NCBI GenBank assembly: GCA_016706685.1
Contig: JADJJE010000056.1
Location: 1-64,000 of the forward strand
Direction of reading: 5' to 3'
DNA: 64,000 nt
Source of the DNA: Sandaracinaceae bacterium
GTDB taxonomy: Bacteria; Myxococcota_A; Polyangia; Polyangiales; Houyiibacteriaceae
Shown: piece by piece, positions 11,486 through 20,232 of the stretch
Position numbering within the stretch: the first letter of the stretch is position 1
Layout of the letters: each line of letters begins with the position of its first letter
Made by a program: the position numbers and the translations under genes
The notes under the pieces: model-generated
The model's input: the letters and a program-made list of their open reading frames with translations, nothing else
Database searches by the model: none
Told to the model about the DNA's origin: nothing

Positions 11486-11950
11486 ATGAAGCAACTTCGA
11501 CTACTGGGAATCATGCTGGCTCTGATGGGGGTCGGCTGTGGCGAGGACGCTGGAGCAACGGGTCCGGCTGGCCCCGCTGGCCCCACCGGCCCCACCGGGC
11601 CGCAGGGCATCCAGGGTGAGCCAGGCCTCCAGGGTGATCCGGGCATTCAGGGCGACCCCGGCATCCAGGGCGACCCCGGCGTCTCCCCCGTCACGGCCTT
11701 CGTGGGCACGTGCGACACCGTCGTGGGCCCGTTCACTTGCACGGTCACCTGCCCCGGGGTGGGCGCCGTCGCGATGGCCAGCGGAGACTGGGACAGCACG
11801 GCAACGCAGGTCCAGTACGCGCTCTACCTGAACTCCGACAACCGCAAGGTCGATGACGTGGCCTCGTGGGAGTTCAACTTCGGCACCGAGGGTGTCGAGG
11901 TGGGCGTGCCCATCAACATGACCGTCATCTGCTTCACCCCGCCCACCTGA
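11486..11950 (+). CDS. Collagen-like lipoprotein
   Basis: 154-residue exported protein. The signal peptide ends in a lipobox with Cys18 (GVGC), predicting a lipid-anchored surface or periplasmic protein. Residues 23-67 are 15 uninterrupted G-X-Y triplets, with proline in X (GPA, GPT, GPQ) and in Y (GEP, three GDP). The remaining ~87 residues form a small cysteine-containing C-terminal domain (four cysteines), probably a trimerising or ligand-binding head. The gene is followed 2 bp later by a prolyl-hydroxylase-type dioxygenase. Bacterial collagen-like proteins form triple helices without hydroxyproline, so the neighbouring enzyme makes this pairing unusual. Confidence 0.88.
   Translation: MKQLRLLGIMLALMGVGCGEDAGATGPAGPAGPTGPTGPQGIQGEPGLQGDPGIQGDPGIQGDPGVSPVTAFVGTCDTVVGPFTCTVTCPGVGAVAMASGDWDSTATQVQYALYLNSDNRKVDDVASWEFNFGTEGVEVGVPINMTVICFTPPT
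11552..11686 (+). repeat. Collagen-type G-X-Y coding repeat (15 triplets)
   Basis: A 135-bp in-frame repeat encoding G-X-Y triplets. The 3' part is a near-perfect 18-bp direct repeat encoding GIQGDP, present three times, with a GLQGDP variant, which suggests recent slippage expansion. Each GDP or GEP followed by G is an X-Pro-Gly site of the kind collagen prolyl 4-hydroxylases recognise. Confidence 0.9.
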
Positions 11951-11952
11951 GC

Positions 11953-12513
11953 GTGACGGCGGGCAACGACGGCAAGCCGCAGACCCAGCCCGGACTGCTG
12001 CAGATCCTCGAGCAACTCGCGCCCGAGGATCTGCACCGTGACGTCTGGGCGGCCTGCATGGCGCCGCGCTGGTTCTTCGGGAACCGCTCCACCGACGCGC
12101 AGTCGAGCCGCCCGTTCTGGAAGATGGACCTCGAGGGCGTGGACGCGGTGGACCGCCTGTGGCGGCACGCGCAGCTCGAATGTGAGCGCCTGGCGGGGGC
12201 CCCGCTGATGGTGGCCCGGCAGTACGCCAACGGGCACACGTACGGCCTCGGCGGGCGGCCGCACTACGACGACCTGCGCGCCGGCACGTTCACCCTGCTG
12301 TACTACCCCATGCCCAAATGGGAGCCCGCCTGGGAAGGGGAGACCCTGTTCTTCACGCCAGCCGGCCACGTGGCCGCGGGCATCGCCATCGCGCCCAACC
12401 GCGCGGTGCTGTTCGACTTGCGCATGTCGCACTCGGCGCGCGCGCCCAGCCGGGACTGCCCCGAGCTGCGCGTGACGCTGGCGTTCAAGCTGGAGCCGGA
12501 CCGCACGCGCTGA
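11953..12513 (+). CDS. 2-oxoglutarate/Fe(II)-dependent dioxygenase, prolyl 4-hydroxylase-like
   Basis: About 186 residues from the GTG at 11953, 2 bp after the collagen-like gene stop. The double-stranded beta-helix core shows a HxD facial-triad pair in GGRPHYDDL, a distal histidine in FDLRMSHSARAP and a following arginine in ELRVTLAFKLE for 2-oxoglutarate. GHTYGLGGRPHYD resembles the Y-x-H-x-D region of prolyl 4-hydroxylases and related P4H-fold proteins. Translational coupling to a lipoprotein bearing X-Pro-Gly sites makes that protein an obvious candidate substrate, but modification would need to occur before export. It ends 15 bp from the convergent PKHD-type gene. Confidence 0.75.
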   Translation: MTAGNDGKPQTQPGLLQILEQLAPEDLHRDVWAACMAPRWFFGNRSTDAQSSRPFWKMDLEGVDAVDRLWRHAQLECERLAGAPLMVARQYANGHTYGLGGRPHYDDLRAGTFTLLYYPMPKWEPAWEGETLFFTPAGHVAAGIAIAPNRAVLFDLRMSHSARAPSRDCPELRVTLAFKLEPDRTR

Positions 12514-12528
12514 CGGCGGGGCTCCTGC

Positions 12529-13212
12529 TCAGACCTCCGCCCAGCGGCGCAGCAAGTTGGAGTGGCTCTTGATGAGCAGGTCGTAGACGCGGCTCTTGCC
12601 CTCCGACGCGTGCACCAGCTCCATGGCCACGCTCAGGTCCCAGAGGGTCTCGCGCGCGGACTGCTCGCGCACGAAGCTCTGGATCCACCCCAGCACCACC
12701 AGCCGCTCGCCGTGAGTCACCTCGCGCACCTCGTGCAGCTGGCCCGTCGGGTACACCACCATGTGCCGCGCGGGCAGCTTCAGGCGTGCGTCGCCGCTGC
12801 CCGTCTCGAGGCACAGCTCGCCGCCCTCGTACTCTTTGGGCTGGCTGAGGAAGAGCGTGAACGACAGGTCGGCGCGAAGGGCCATGGGGCCGTCTTGCAT
12901 GAGCGGCGCGTCCACGTGCTTCCCGTACCGCATGCCGGCGCGGTAGCGCGACAGCCGCAGCGAGTGCACCTGGCGGGGAATGGTGGCTGCCCGCAGCGCG
13001 CTGTGCCGCGAGAGCGCTGCGCCCACGATCTTGGCCACGTCGGCGCAGGCCGGGTCGGCCAGCATCATCTGCTCGTTCAGCTTGGTGCCGGCCAGCCGCT
13101 TGTTGGCGGTCTCGAGGCCCGAGACGAAGGTGGTGCGGCCCGCGATGGCGAGCAGCGCCTCGTGCTCTTCGGGCGTGATGACGTCGGGGAAGGTCTGCAG
13201 CATGACGCGCAT
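12529..13212 (-). CDS. PKHD-type 2-oxoglutarate/Fe(II) hydroxylase (YbiX/PiuC-like)
   Basis: 227 residues from ATG 13212, matching the usual ~225-aa PKHD-type hydroxylase length. GKHVDAP holds the HxD iron pair, QLHEVREVTHGERLVVLGW the distal histidine and arginine, and GWIQSFVRE the family's C-terminal signature. The opening MRVMLQTFPDVIT is typical. PiuC/YbiX proteins are often tied to iron uptake loci, but here there is no TonB receptor; the gene instead converges on a second dioxygenase and the collagen-like lipoprotein. The upstream open frame is only proline codons from the adjacent poly-G tract and is not real. Confidence 0.88.
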   Translation of the reverse strand: MRVMLQTFPDVITPEEHEALLAIAGRTTFVSGLETANKRLAGTKLNEQMMLADPACADVAKIVGAALSRHSALRAATIPRQVHSLRLSRYRAGMRYGKHVDAPLMQDGPMALRADLSFTLFLSQPKEYEGGELCLETGSGDARLKLPARHMVVYPTGQLHEVREVTHGERLVVLGWIQSFVREQSARETLWDLSVAMELVHASEGKSRVYDLLIKSHSNLLRRWAEV

Positions 13213-13261
13213 GGTGCCGGCACGCGCGCCCGGGGTCGAGCGCTTCGCGTGCCGGCTGTGC

Positions 13262-13620
<359 letters not shown>

Positions 13621-13709
13621 AGGCGGCCGGCGGCGTCCCACGCTGCGCGCCACCTGACGACGAGCCCACGTGGCGCCGGCGCTCGCCGGGCCCGGCGATG
13701 CCCGCGGCC

Positions 13710-15341
13710 TCAGCCCTGACGGATGATGGCCGCGGCCTTCTCGCCGATCATGATGCAGGGCGCGTTGGTGTTGCCGCCCGTGATCTGCGGCATGATGGAC
13801 GCGTCCGCGACGCGCAGGCCCGTCACGCCGTGCACGCGGCACTTCGGGTCCACCACGGTGTCCTTGTCCCAGCCCATGCGGCAGGTGCCCACGGGGTGAT
13901 ACACGGTGGTGGCGCGCAGGCGCACCTCGTCGGCCAGCGCCTCGTCGCTCGCGGCGTGCGTGCCGGGCTGCAGCTCGTCGCCCAGCAGCCCGCGGATCTT
14001 GGGGCTGCTCATGATCTGGCGGCCCAGGCGCATGGCCGTCACCAGCAGCTTCATGTCGTCCGGGTGCTCCAAGTAGTGCGGGTCGAAGATGGGCGTGCCC
14101 TCTGGGTCGCTGGTGCGCAGCTTCACCTCGCCGCGGCTCTTCGGGTAGATGAGCGTGGGCATCAGGGTGAAGCAGTAGCCGTCGTCCACGTGCGGGCGGT
14201 CCGGGCCGTCCTGGTTCGGGTCGGGGTAGCCCCAGGGCAGCGTGTGGAACTGGATGTCGGGGATGGGCTGGTCCGGCGAGCTCTTGAGGAACGCGCCCGA
14301 CTCGAAGACCGTGCGCCCGAACCAGGTGCCGCCGCGGCCCATGGTGCCCAGCGCCAGCTCCTTGAACATGCCGGCGAAGAAGTGCCCCGGCGAGCCACGA
14401 TGCCCGCTGGTGGGCGCGCGGAAGGTCATGGGCACGAACAGGTGGTCGTGCAGGTTCTGGCCCACGCCGGGCAGCTCGTGCACCACCTCGATGCCCTGCT
14501 CGCGCAGGTGTGCTGCGGGGCCCACGCCGCTCAGCAAGAGCAGGTGCGGCGAGCCCACGGCGCCCGCCGCCAAGATGACCTCGCGCTTGGCGCGGGCGGT
14601 GAGCAGCGCGCGCTCCTGGCGGTAGCGCACGCCCACGCAGTGCTTGCCCTCGAACACCAGCTTGCGCACGTGCGCGCCGGTCTCGAGCGTGAAGTTGGGC
14701 CGCTTCAGCGCGGGCTGCACGAAGGCCTCGCCGGTGCCGTAGCGCAGGCCGTCACGGCAGTTCATCTGGAAGAGCGAGGGGCCGTGCTGCTCCTTGCCGT
14801 TGAAGTCATCCGTGCGCGGCACGCCGGTCACGTCGGTGACGGCCTCCATGAAGGCGCGCGAGACGGGGCTGATCTCGCGCTCGTCGTGCTTGCCGATCTT
14901 CACCGGGCCGCCGCGCCCGTGCCACGTGTTGGGCGCGTCGGGGTGGTCCTCGAAGGACTTGTAGTAGGGCAGCACGCCCTCGTAGTCCCAGCCGTCGGCG
15001 CCCATCTCGGCCCACTTGTCGTAGTTGGCCTTGTTGCCGCGCAGGTAGAGCATGCCGTTCACGGAGCTGCAGCCGCCCACGACCTTGCCGCGCGTCTGCG
15101 GCACCTTGCGGCCGTTCATGAAGGGCGCGGGCTCGGCCTTCACGCCCCAGTCCACCTTCTCCTTCAGCTCCTTCACCTGATGCAACAGGGAGATCATCCC
15201 GGGCACTTGCACCATCTTCTGGCGGTCGCTGCCACCGGCTTCCAGGAGCAGCACGCTCACGCTGGGGTCCTCGGCGAGGCGGGCGGCGATGACGGCCCCG
15301 GACGACCCGGATCCCACGACGATGTAGTCGAATTCACGCAT
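13710..15341 (-). CDS. GMC-family flavoprotein oxidoreductase (choline/alcohol dehydrogenase-like)
   Basis: 543-residue glucose-methanol-choline oxidoreductase. FDYIVVGSGSSGAVIAARL at residues 4-22 is the FAD dinucleotide-binding motif, CSSVNGMLYLRGN is GMC signature 1, AAGAVGSPHLLLLSGVGP is signature 2, and HPVGTCRMG (about residue 481) with GNTNAP near 525 carry the active-site His/Asn pair. Closest in layout to choline dehydrogenase (BetA) and bacterial alcohol dehydrogenases; without BetB/BetI neighbours a choline role cannot be claimed. ATG 15341 is chosen because the flavin motif follows directly. Confidence 0.93.
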   Translation of the reverse strand: MREFDYIVVGSGSSGAVIAARLAEDPSVSVLLLEAGGSDRQKMVQVPGMISLLHQVKELKEKVDWGVKAEPAPFMNGRKVPQTRGKVVGGCSSVNGMLYLRGNKANYDKWAEMGADGWDYEGVLPYYKSFEDHPDAPNTWHGRGGPVKIGKHDEREISPVSRAFMEAVTDVTGVPRTDDFNGKEQHGPSLFQMNCRDGLRYGTGEAFVQPALKRPNFTLETGAHVRKLVFEGKHCVGVRYRQERALLTARAKREVILAAGAVGSPHLLLLSGVGPAAHLREQGIEVVHELPGVGQNLHDHLFVPMTFRAPTSGHRGSPGHFFAGMFKELALGTMGRGGTWFGRTVFESGAFLKSSPDQPIPDIQFHTLPWGYPDPNQDGPDRPHVDDGYCFTLMPTLIYPKSRGEVKLRTSDPEGTPIFDPHYLEHPDDMKLLVTAMRLGRQIMSSPKIRGLLGDELQPGTHAASDEALADEVRLRATTVYHPVGTCRMGWDKDTVVDPKCRVHGVTGLRVADASIMPQITGGNTNAPCIMIGEKAAAIIRQG

Positions 15342-15496
15342 GCGGTGCTGTCTCCTTGGCCGGCGCAGGTCCTGCGCGCCGCGCTCAGTGGGCGGCAATA
15401 TACAACGTACACACCCACCCTCAACCCTTACCGTTCCGGGCGGAGTGCGACGCTTGGTGTAGCGGCTAGAGAGGGTGCGCGAGGCGCGCGCGGTGT

Positions 15497-16873
15497 ATGC
15501 TCCGCGCCCTCGTGACCTGGTTCCAACGCGCCCGCATCCCGCTCGCCCTCTACGTGCTGACCGCCGGGGTGTACTGCGCCGTCTTGGGGCCACGCTTGCT
15601 CGAGACGTCGCCGGACAACCACTACGCGCACTTGGCGGAGGGTTTCCTAGAAGGGCGCTTGTCGCTCCCCGGTCGCCCGCCGGGCACCAACGACTGGGCT
15701 TGCTACGACACGCAGCTGCGTGGCCCCTGCCCGCCGGGCTTCTTCTTCCCGGGCGCCGAGCCGGGCCGCTACGTCTGGTACGTGTCGTTTCCGCCCTTCC
15801 CCGGCGTAGTGATGACGCCGCTGGTGGCGGTGATGGGCGTGGACGCGCCAGACAGGCTCTTCTGGGCGCTCATCGCGGGGCTCGGGCCCATGCTGCTGTT
15901 CATCACGCTGCGGCGCCTGCGCGAAGACGGGCTGAGCGAGCGCTCGCTGCGCGACGACCTGCTGCTCACGCTGCTCTTCGCGTTCGGGAGCGTGTTCTTC
16001 TTCGTGGCCGTGCAGGGCACCGTGTGGTTCGCGGCGCACGTGGTGGCCACCACGCTGCTGTGCTTGTACGTGCACTTCGGCCTCGGCGCGCGCCGGCCCG
16101 TGCTGGCCGGGCTCATGCTGGGGCTGTGCTTCCTCACGCGGCCCACCACGGCGCTCCTGGCCATCGTGATGGCGCTCGAGATCGTGCGCGTGGCACAGCG
16201 GGAGCGGGCCGCGACCGAGGCCGGTGAGAGCCCGCCGGCGGGTGCACTGGCCAGCTTGCGCAACCTGGACTGGCCGCGCGCGCTGCGCCTCGGGGCCCTG
16301 TTCAGCGCGCCCATCTTGGTGTGCGGCGCCGTGGCCATGTGGATGAACCAGGCGCGCTTCGACGACCCCTTCGAGTTCGGCCACTCGCTGCTGCAGATCA
16401 GCTGGCGCGGGCGCATCGAGAAGTGGGGCCTCTTCAACTACCACTACGTGGGCCGCAACCTCGCGGTGTTCACTTCGTCGCTGCCCTGGCTCACCGCCGA
16501 GCCGCCGCACTTCATCATCAGCCGCCACGGCCTCGCGCTGTGGGTGACCACGCCCGCGCTCCTGCTGCTGCTCTCGCCACTGCGCCAAAGCCCCGTGCTG
16601 CGGGCGCTCACGTGGGCGGTCATCCCCGTGGTGATCGTGAACCTCATGTACCAGAACAGCGGCTGGGTGCAGTTCGGGTATCGCTTCGCGCTCGACTACC
16701 TACCGCTGCTGTTCGTGATGCTGGCGCTCGGCGGGAGGCGCTTCGGCAAGCGCTTCATCGTGGTCGGGGTGTTCGCGGTGGCGCTCAACACGTTCGGGGC
16801 GGTCACGTTCGACCGAGCGCACCAGTTCTACGACGGGGACCGCACGCAGACGGTGCTGTTCCAGCCGGACTGA
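15497..16873 (+). CDS. Polytopic membrane protein, GT39/ArnT-like glycosyltransferase fold
   Basis: 458 residues with about 9-11 transmembrane segments. The first luminal loop contains ETSPDNHYAHLAEGFLEGRLSL, resembling the D-x-x-YA-x-LA... first loop of GT-C (dolichyl-phosphate mannosyltransferase/ArnT-like) enzymes, and FNYHYVGRN occurs in a later loop. These enzymes transfer sugars from lipid-linked donors outside the membrane; the acceptor is unknown. It is divergent from the GMC oxidoreductase and convergent with the SUKH-ankyrin gene. Confidence 0.6.
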   Translation: MLRALVTWFQRARIPLALYVLTAGVYCAVLGPRLLETSPDNHYAHLAEGFLEGRLSLPGRPPGTNDWACYDTQLRGPCPPGFFFPGAEPGRYVWYVSFPPFPGVVMTPLVAVMGVDAPDRLFWALIAGLGPMLLFITLRRLREDGLSERSLRDDLLLTLLFAFGSVFFFVAVQGTVWFAAHVVATTLLCLYVHFGLGARRPVLAGLMLGLCFLTRPTTALLAIVMALEIVRVAQRERAATEAGESPPAGALASLRNLDWPRALRLGALFSAPILVCGAVAMWMNQARFDDPFEFGHSLLQISWRGRIEKWGLFNYHYVGRNLAVFTSSLPWLTAEPPHFIISRHGLALWVTTPALLLLLSPLRQSPVLRALTWAVIPVVIVNLMYQNSGWVQFGYRFALDYLPLLFVMLALGGRRFGKRFIVVGVFAVALNTFGAVTFDRAHQFYDGDRTQTVLFQPD

Positions 16874-16898
16874 CGCTCGCCGAGAGACTGACACGCAC

Positions 16899-18179
16899 TC
16901 AGGCCGGAGGCAGATCCTTTCGCTGCGCCTGGGCGGCGATAACCCGCTGCACGTGCTCGTCGGTGGCGTTCGCGCGCGCATAGTCCAGCAGCGGGACCTT
17001 GGTCTCCACGATGCCTCCGGCGGCGAGCAGCAGGTCCAGGATGGCCACCGGGGGCAGCGGGTCGGGGTGCGAGACGGTGACTGCGGTGTGCAACGGGGTG
17101 TGGTCGTACGAGTCGCGGCGCGAGGTGCTGCCGCCGGCTGCGAGGAGCTTCGCCACGAGCGATGTGCGTCCGCGCGCCACCGCTAGGTGCAGCACCGTCG
17201 CGCCGTTGACGCTGGGCCCGTTGGGGTTCGCGCCACGCGCCAGCAGTAGGTCTTGTACGCGGTCGTCGCTGGACCACATGGAGCGAGCCAAGGCGGACCC
17301 GTACCTGTCCCTCGCGTTGGCGTTCGCGCCGGCGTCCAGCAGCAGCGTCACCGCGTCTGGCCGGTCGTGGTGGGCGGCCACGCACAGCGCCGCGTCCAAG
17401 TGCTCACGACCGAGGCCGCGAGCGGACGCATCGGCGATCAGCTCCGCGAGCCGGCGCACGGCCCCTTGCTCGGCAGCCGCGAGCAGCGCCTTGCTCAGCT
17501 GCGCGTCGCTCAGCTTCTTGGCCTTCTTCGCGGACGCGGCCGGCACCACGGGCGCGTGCTGCACGCTGCCTGGCGCGGGCCCCGGCGCGGGCGTGGGCAA
17601 GCGCTTCGGCACGTCGCTCAGGTCGAGGTCCGTCTGGCGGTTCCAGAGGCGCTTGGCCGTGGCCTTCTGCTCCGCCGCGAACGCGCGCGGCCCCAGCATC
17701 CCGAGACGCCGGCCCAGCCACACGTCGAAGCCGGGCGCGTCCACGCTCATGACGGGCACGTCGTCTTGGTCGAGCTCCAGCACCGGGTACTCGCCCTCGA
17801 CGTCCGGATCGCCCAAGTACACGAAGCTGAGCGTGTCACTGCTGCGCTGCAGCGGCAGCACGCGCCCCGGGAACCGCGCCGCGATGGCCTCCGCATAGGC
17901 GGGCCAGAGCTCCCCTGCCCAGGCCTCGATCACCTCTCCCGCCGGCCGCGCGGCGAGCGCGCCGCCCTGGAACCAGCCCAGCTCGTGCGCCACCCAGGAG
18001 TGGTCGAGCGCCAGCAGCGCATGCATGGTGGGCGAGAGCGCCACGCCGGCGGCGACCTCGGCGGCGTGGAGCGCATCGCTCGCGAGCGGCTGGGCCTCCC
18101 CAATGGGCGAGTCGGGCGAAGCCAGCATCGCGACCAGCGCCTCCACCAACCCGCGACCACGCTCCTTCGGTGCCTTCAT
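16899..18179 (-). CDS. SUKH (SMI1/KNR4)-like domain protein with C-terminal ankyrin repeats
   Basis: 426-residue cytoplasmic protein. Residues ~30-160 resemble the SMI1/KNR4 (SUKH) fold, with LDHSWVAHELGWFQGG, VLPLQRSSDTLSFVYLGD and FDVWLGRRLG. A basic proline-rich linker is followed by four ankyrin-type repeats (about 255-400: AGANANARDRYGSALA, RGANPNGPSVNGATVLHLAVARG, AGGSTSRRDSYDHTPLHTAV and a partial one). SUKH proteins are frequent immunity proteins of polymorphic toxin systems, and ankyrin repeats also occur in such immunity modules; no toxin gene is adjacent, so this may be an orphan immunity or regulatory protein. Confidence 0.65.
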   Translation of the reverse strand: MKAPKERGRGLVEALVAMLASPDSPIGEAQPLASDALHAAEVAAGVALSPTMHALLALDHSWVAHELGWFQGGALAARPAGEVIEAWAGELWPAYAEAIAARFPGRVLPLQRSSDTLSFVYLGDPDVEGEYPVLELDQDDVPVMSVDAPGFDVWLGRRLGMLGPRAFAAEQKATAKRLWNRQTDLDLSDVPKRLPTPAPGPAPGSVQHAPVVPAASAKKAKKLSDAQLSKALLAAAEQGAVRRLAELIADASARGLGREHLDAALCVAAHHDRPDAVTLLLDAGANANARDRYGSALARSMWSSDDRVQDLLLARGANPNGPSVNGATVLHLAVARGRTSLVAKLLAAGGSTSRRDSYDHTPLHTAVTVSHPDPLPPVAILDLLLAAGGIVETKVPLLDYARANATDEHVQRVIAAQAQRKDLPPA

Positions 18180-18281
18180 GCGTTGCGCAGTGTAGCGCGG
18201 CTCGCGCTGAGCAGAGGGTGCATCCGGGATGCCCGCCGCCGACGTTGCGGCCCGTGCGACGACAACGCTACGCTCTGCCGC

Positions 18282-18470
18282 ATGGATCCCCTGCGCGCAG
18301 AAGAGATTGAGCGGTACCGGCGGCAGCCGAGCGCTGAGCGGCTGCTAGAGGCGCTGCAGGTGATGGCCGACGGCATCGCACTGAAGCGCGGGAACCTGCG
18401 GCGTCAGTTCCCAACGCTGAGCGAAGCCGAGATCGACGCGAAGCTGGACGCGTGGCTGCAGCGTGAGTGA
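18282..18470 (+). CDS. Small helical protein, probable partner of the nucleotidyltransferase
   Basis: 62 residues, all predicted helical and highly charged (EEIERYRRQPSAERLLEALQ, then SEAEIDAKLDAWLQRE). It overlaps the downstream nucleotidyltransferase by 8 bp (GTGAGTGA), indicating translational coupling. In size and position it is like the small first gene of AbiEii/MenT-type nucleotidyltransferase pairs and may be the antitoxin or a binding partner; no DNA-binding domain is evident. Confidence 0.65.
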   Translation: MDPLRAEEIERYRRQPSAERLLEALQVMADGIALKRGNLRRQFPTLSEAEIDAKLDAWLQRE

Positions 18471-19065
18471 AACAACGCCCCTCGGAGCGCTCCAGCATGC
18501 GGTGACGTCGCTCACGCGCACCGGGCGTGCGTTCGCGCTGGTGGGAGGCATCGCCGTGACCGTTCGCTCCGAGGTGCGCTTCACGCGGGATGTCGACCTC
18601 GCCATTTCCGTGCATGACGACGCGGACGCCGAGCAGCTCATCTTCTCGCTCCGCGACCAAGGCTACGTGGTCACCGCCACGGTGGAGCACGAGACGCAGC
18701 AACGGCTGGCGACCGCAAGACTTCGTGGACCATCCGCCGTCATCTGCGATCTGCTGTTCGCTTCGAGCGGCATCGAGCACGAGACGGTGGCGCGCGCCAC
18801 GCTGCTCGAGGTCGCCCCTGGCCTCTCGGTTCCGGTCGCCCGCGTCGAGGAGCTGCTGGCCATGAAGGTGCTGGCCTCGGCCAAGCGGCGCCCCCTGGAC
18901 GAGCTCGACATCATTCGACTGATCGAGTTCAACCCCGACTTCGACGAGGCGGCGCTCCGAGCGAATCTCGACCTCATCGCGGCGCGCGGCTACTCACGCG
19001 GCGAGGACCTCCACCAGAAGCTCGAGGCTTGCTTTGCACGCGCGCGAGAGGTGCTCGGCCCCTAG
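18463..19065 (+). CDS. Nucleotidyltransferase-fold protein (AbiEii/AbiGii toxin-like)
   Basis: 200 residues from the GTG at 18463. ALVGGIAVTVRSEVRFTRDVDLAI is the nucleotidyltransferase GG-motif followed by the DxD metal pair; CDLLFASSGIEHETV, VEELLAMKVLASAKRRPLDELDI match the C-terminal helices of AbiEii-like and related proteins, which use a lysine and arginine near the acidic D-x-x-D. Such enzymes act as toxins that nucleotidylate tRNA or proteins, or as housekeeping transferases. It is intact, unlike the pair at 5.5-6.8 kb. Convergent with the exported-protein gene at 19096. Confidence 0.75.
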   Translation: MSETTPLGALQHAVTSLTRTGRAFALVGGIAVTVRSEVRFTRDVDLAISVHDDADAEQLIFSLRDQGYVVTATVEHETQQRLATARLRGPSAVICDLLFASSGIEHETVARATLLEVAPGLSVPVARVEELLAMKVLASAKRRPLDELDIIRLIEFNPDFDEAALRANLDLIAARGYSRGEDLHQKLEACFARAREVLGP

Positions 19066-19095
19066 AGATGGTGAACGCGCTGGACGCTGGCTGTC

Positions 19096-20208
19096 TCAGA
19101 TGGACACGCGGAACGTCCACGCCCACCGCGTGTCCTTGAGCCGCGGGTAGCGGTCCACCGAGACCTCGAGGCCGATCAGACGCGGGTGGAGGGACATCTG
19201 CACGCGGAAGCCGCCCGCAGGCTCGGGCAGGATCTGGACAGGAACCCCAACTCCGAATGAGAGGCTCGGGAAAATGATGACCGCGGAGGTCGCGACTTCC
19301 GCGAGTACGGCGACCACCAACACCTCGCGTCCGTCCGTCTCGACCAAGCCACTGAGCGACACCATGGTGGGCTCCACGACGAACGGGTGCTCATAGCCGC
19401 CGCGCAGCCACGCGCGGTCTCTGGCGACACGTCCCAGCCCAAGGAAGGGGCCTCCACGATTTCGGGGCCGGCTCGTGCGGACCGCCAGATCGGCGTGGAT
19501 CGTCTGGCCGCCGACGGGCACGTGGATGCGCGTGGTCCGACCGTCGTGGCTTCGCTCGAAGTCCACGCCGTCGTCCGGACGGTCATCACTCAAATGCCAC
19601 GAGCTGGGGTGAGTGACCACGATGACCAGCGGCAGGTCCGCAACCGCAGCGTCTTCGACGCGGATCGAGAGCCAGGGCGCTCCATACCATCGTGGCGTCG
19701 CGTACCGACCGACCACGGCGTGGCGCGCGAACGCCCCAGGGCACCCACTGTGCACGTTCCCCCAGCAGTCTGCGTTCCATGGTCGCCCGTGGAAGTGACT
19801 CTGCGAGGCCACGCTCTCCACCTCGACTTGGCGAGGCTGGCCTGGCGAGAGCTCGACGGCTAGTTCGTACCCCGCCCGCTCACCGTCGTCTTCCACCCCA
19901 TCCAGGCGCACGACGGTCGGCATCTCGGTGAATGAGAACACCGCATCGACGGGGACGTCGCCCCGCGCGACGACCGTGAAGCGTGCCACGAACGCGCAGG
20001 TCGCCCCGTAGATCCCGTCTCGGCAGCGGGCCTCGAGATGCGTCAACGCGACCTCCACGCCCTCGGCTTCAGTCTCGAGGAGGGCGGGCGACAGCGGCTG
20101 CGCTCGTGCGCGCGCCGTCACGAGCAGCAACGCGCCGACCGCTGCCACGATGGCGATGGTCCAGCTCCGATTTCCCTCCGTCAGCTTCACGCCGTCAGTC
20201 TGCCACAC
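19096..20208 (-). CDS. Exported protein of unknown function, third gene of the lipoxygenase-like operon
   Basis: 370 residues. The N terminus has positive charges followed by a hydrophobic core and ARAQP, a Sec signal peptide cleaved near residue 36. The mature part is beta-rich with scattered cysteines (CRDGIYGATC and CWGNVHSGC pairs), likely disulphide-bonded, and ends in alternating hydrophobic residues compatible with an outer-membrane or periplasmic location. GTG 20208 is used; GTG 20190 would also give a good signal peptide. It begins 24 bp after the lipoxygenase-like gene. No family recognised. Confidence 0.6.
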   Translation of the reverse strand: MWQTDGVKLTEGNRSWTIAIVAAVGALLLVTARARAQPLSPALLETEAEGVEVALTHLEARCRDGIYGATCAFVARFTVVARGDVPVDAVFSFTEMPTVVRLDGVEDDGERAGYELAVELSPGQPRQVEVESVASQSHFHGRPWNADCWGNVHSGCPGAFARHAVVGRYATPRWYGAPWLSIRVEDAAVADLPLVIVVTHPSSWHLSDDRPDDGVDFERSHDGRTTRIHVPVGGQTIHADLAVRTSRPRNRGGPFLGLGRVARDRAWLRGGYEHPFVVEPTMVSLSGLVETDGREVLVVAVLAEVATSAVIIFPSLSFGVGVPVQILPEPAGGFRVQMSLHPRLIGLEVSVDRYPRLKDTRWAWTFRVSI

Positions 20209-20232
20209 CGTCGCGGCGCACTCCCACCGGCC

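Noticed and set aside
11600..11690. Short direct repeats that might be a CRISPR array
   Set aside because: The 18-bp units are contiguous, without spacers, and in frame as collagen triplets.
13698..15515. A 605-codon plus-strand frame across the GMC gene
   Set aside because: Antisense to an intact GMC oxidoreductase with all family motifs; the product is H/V/A/R-rich with no domain.
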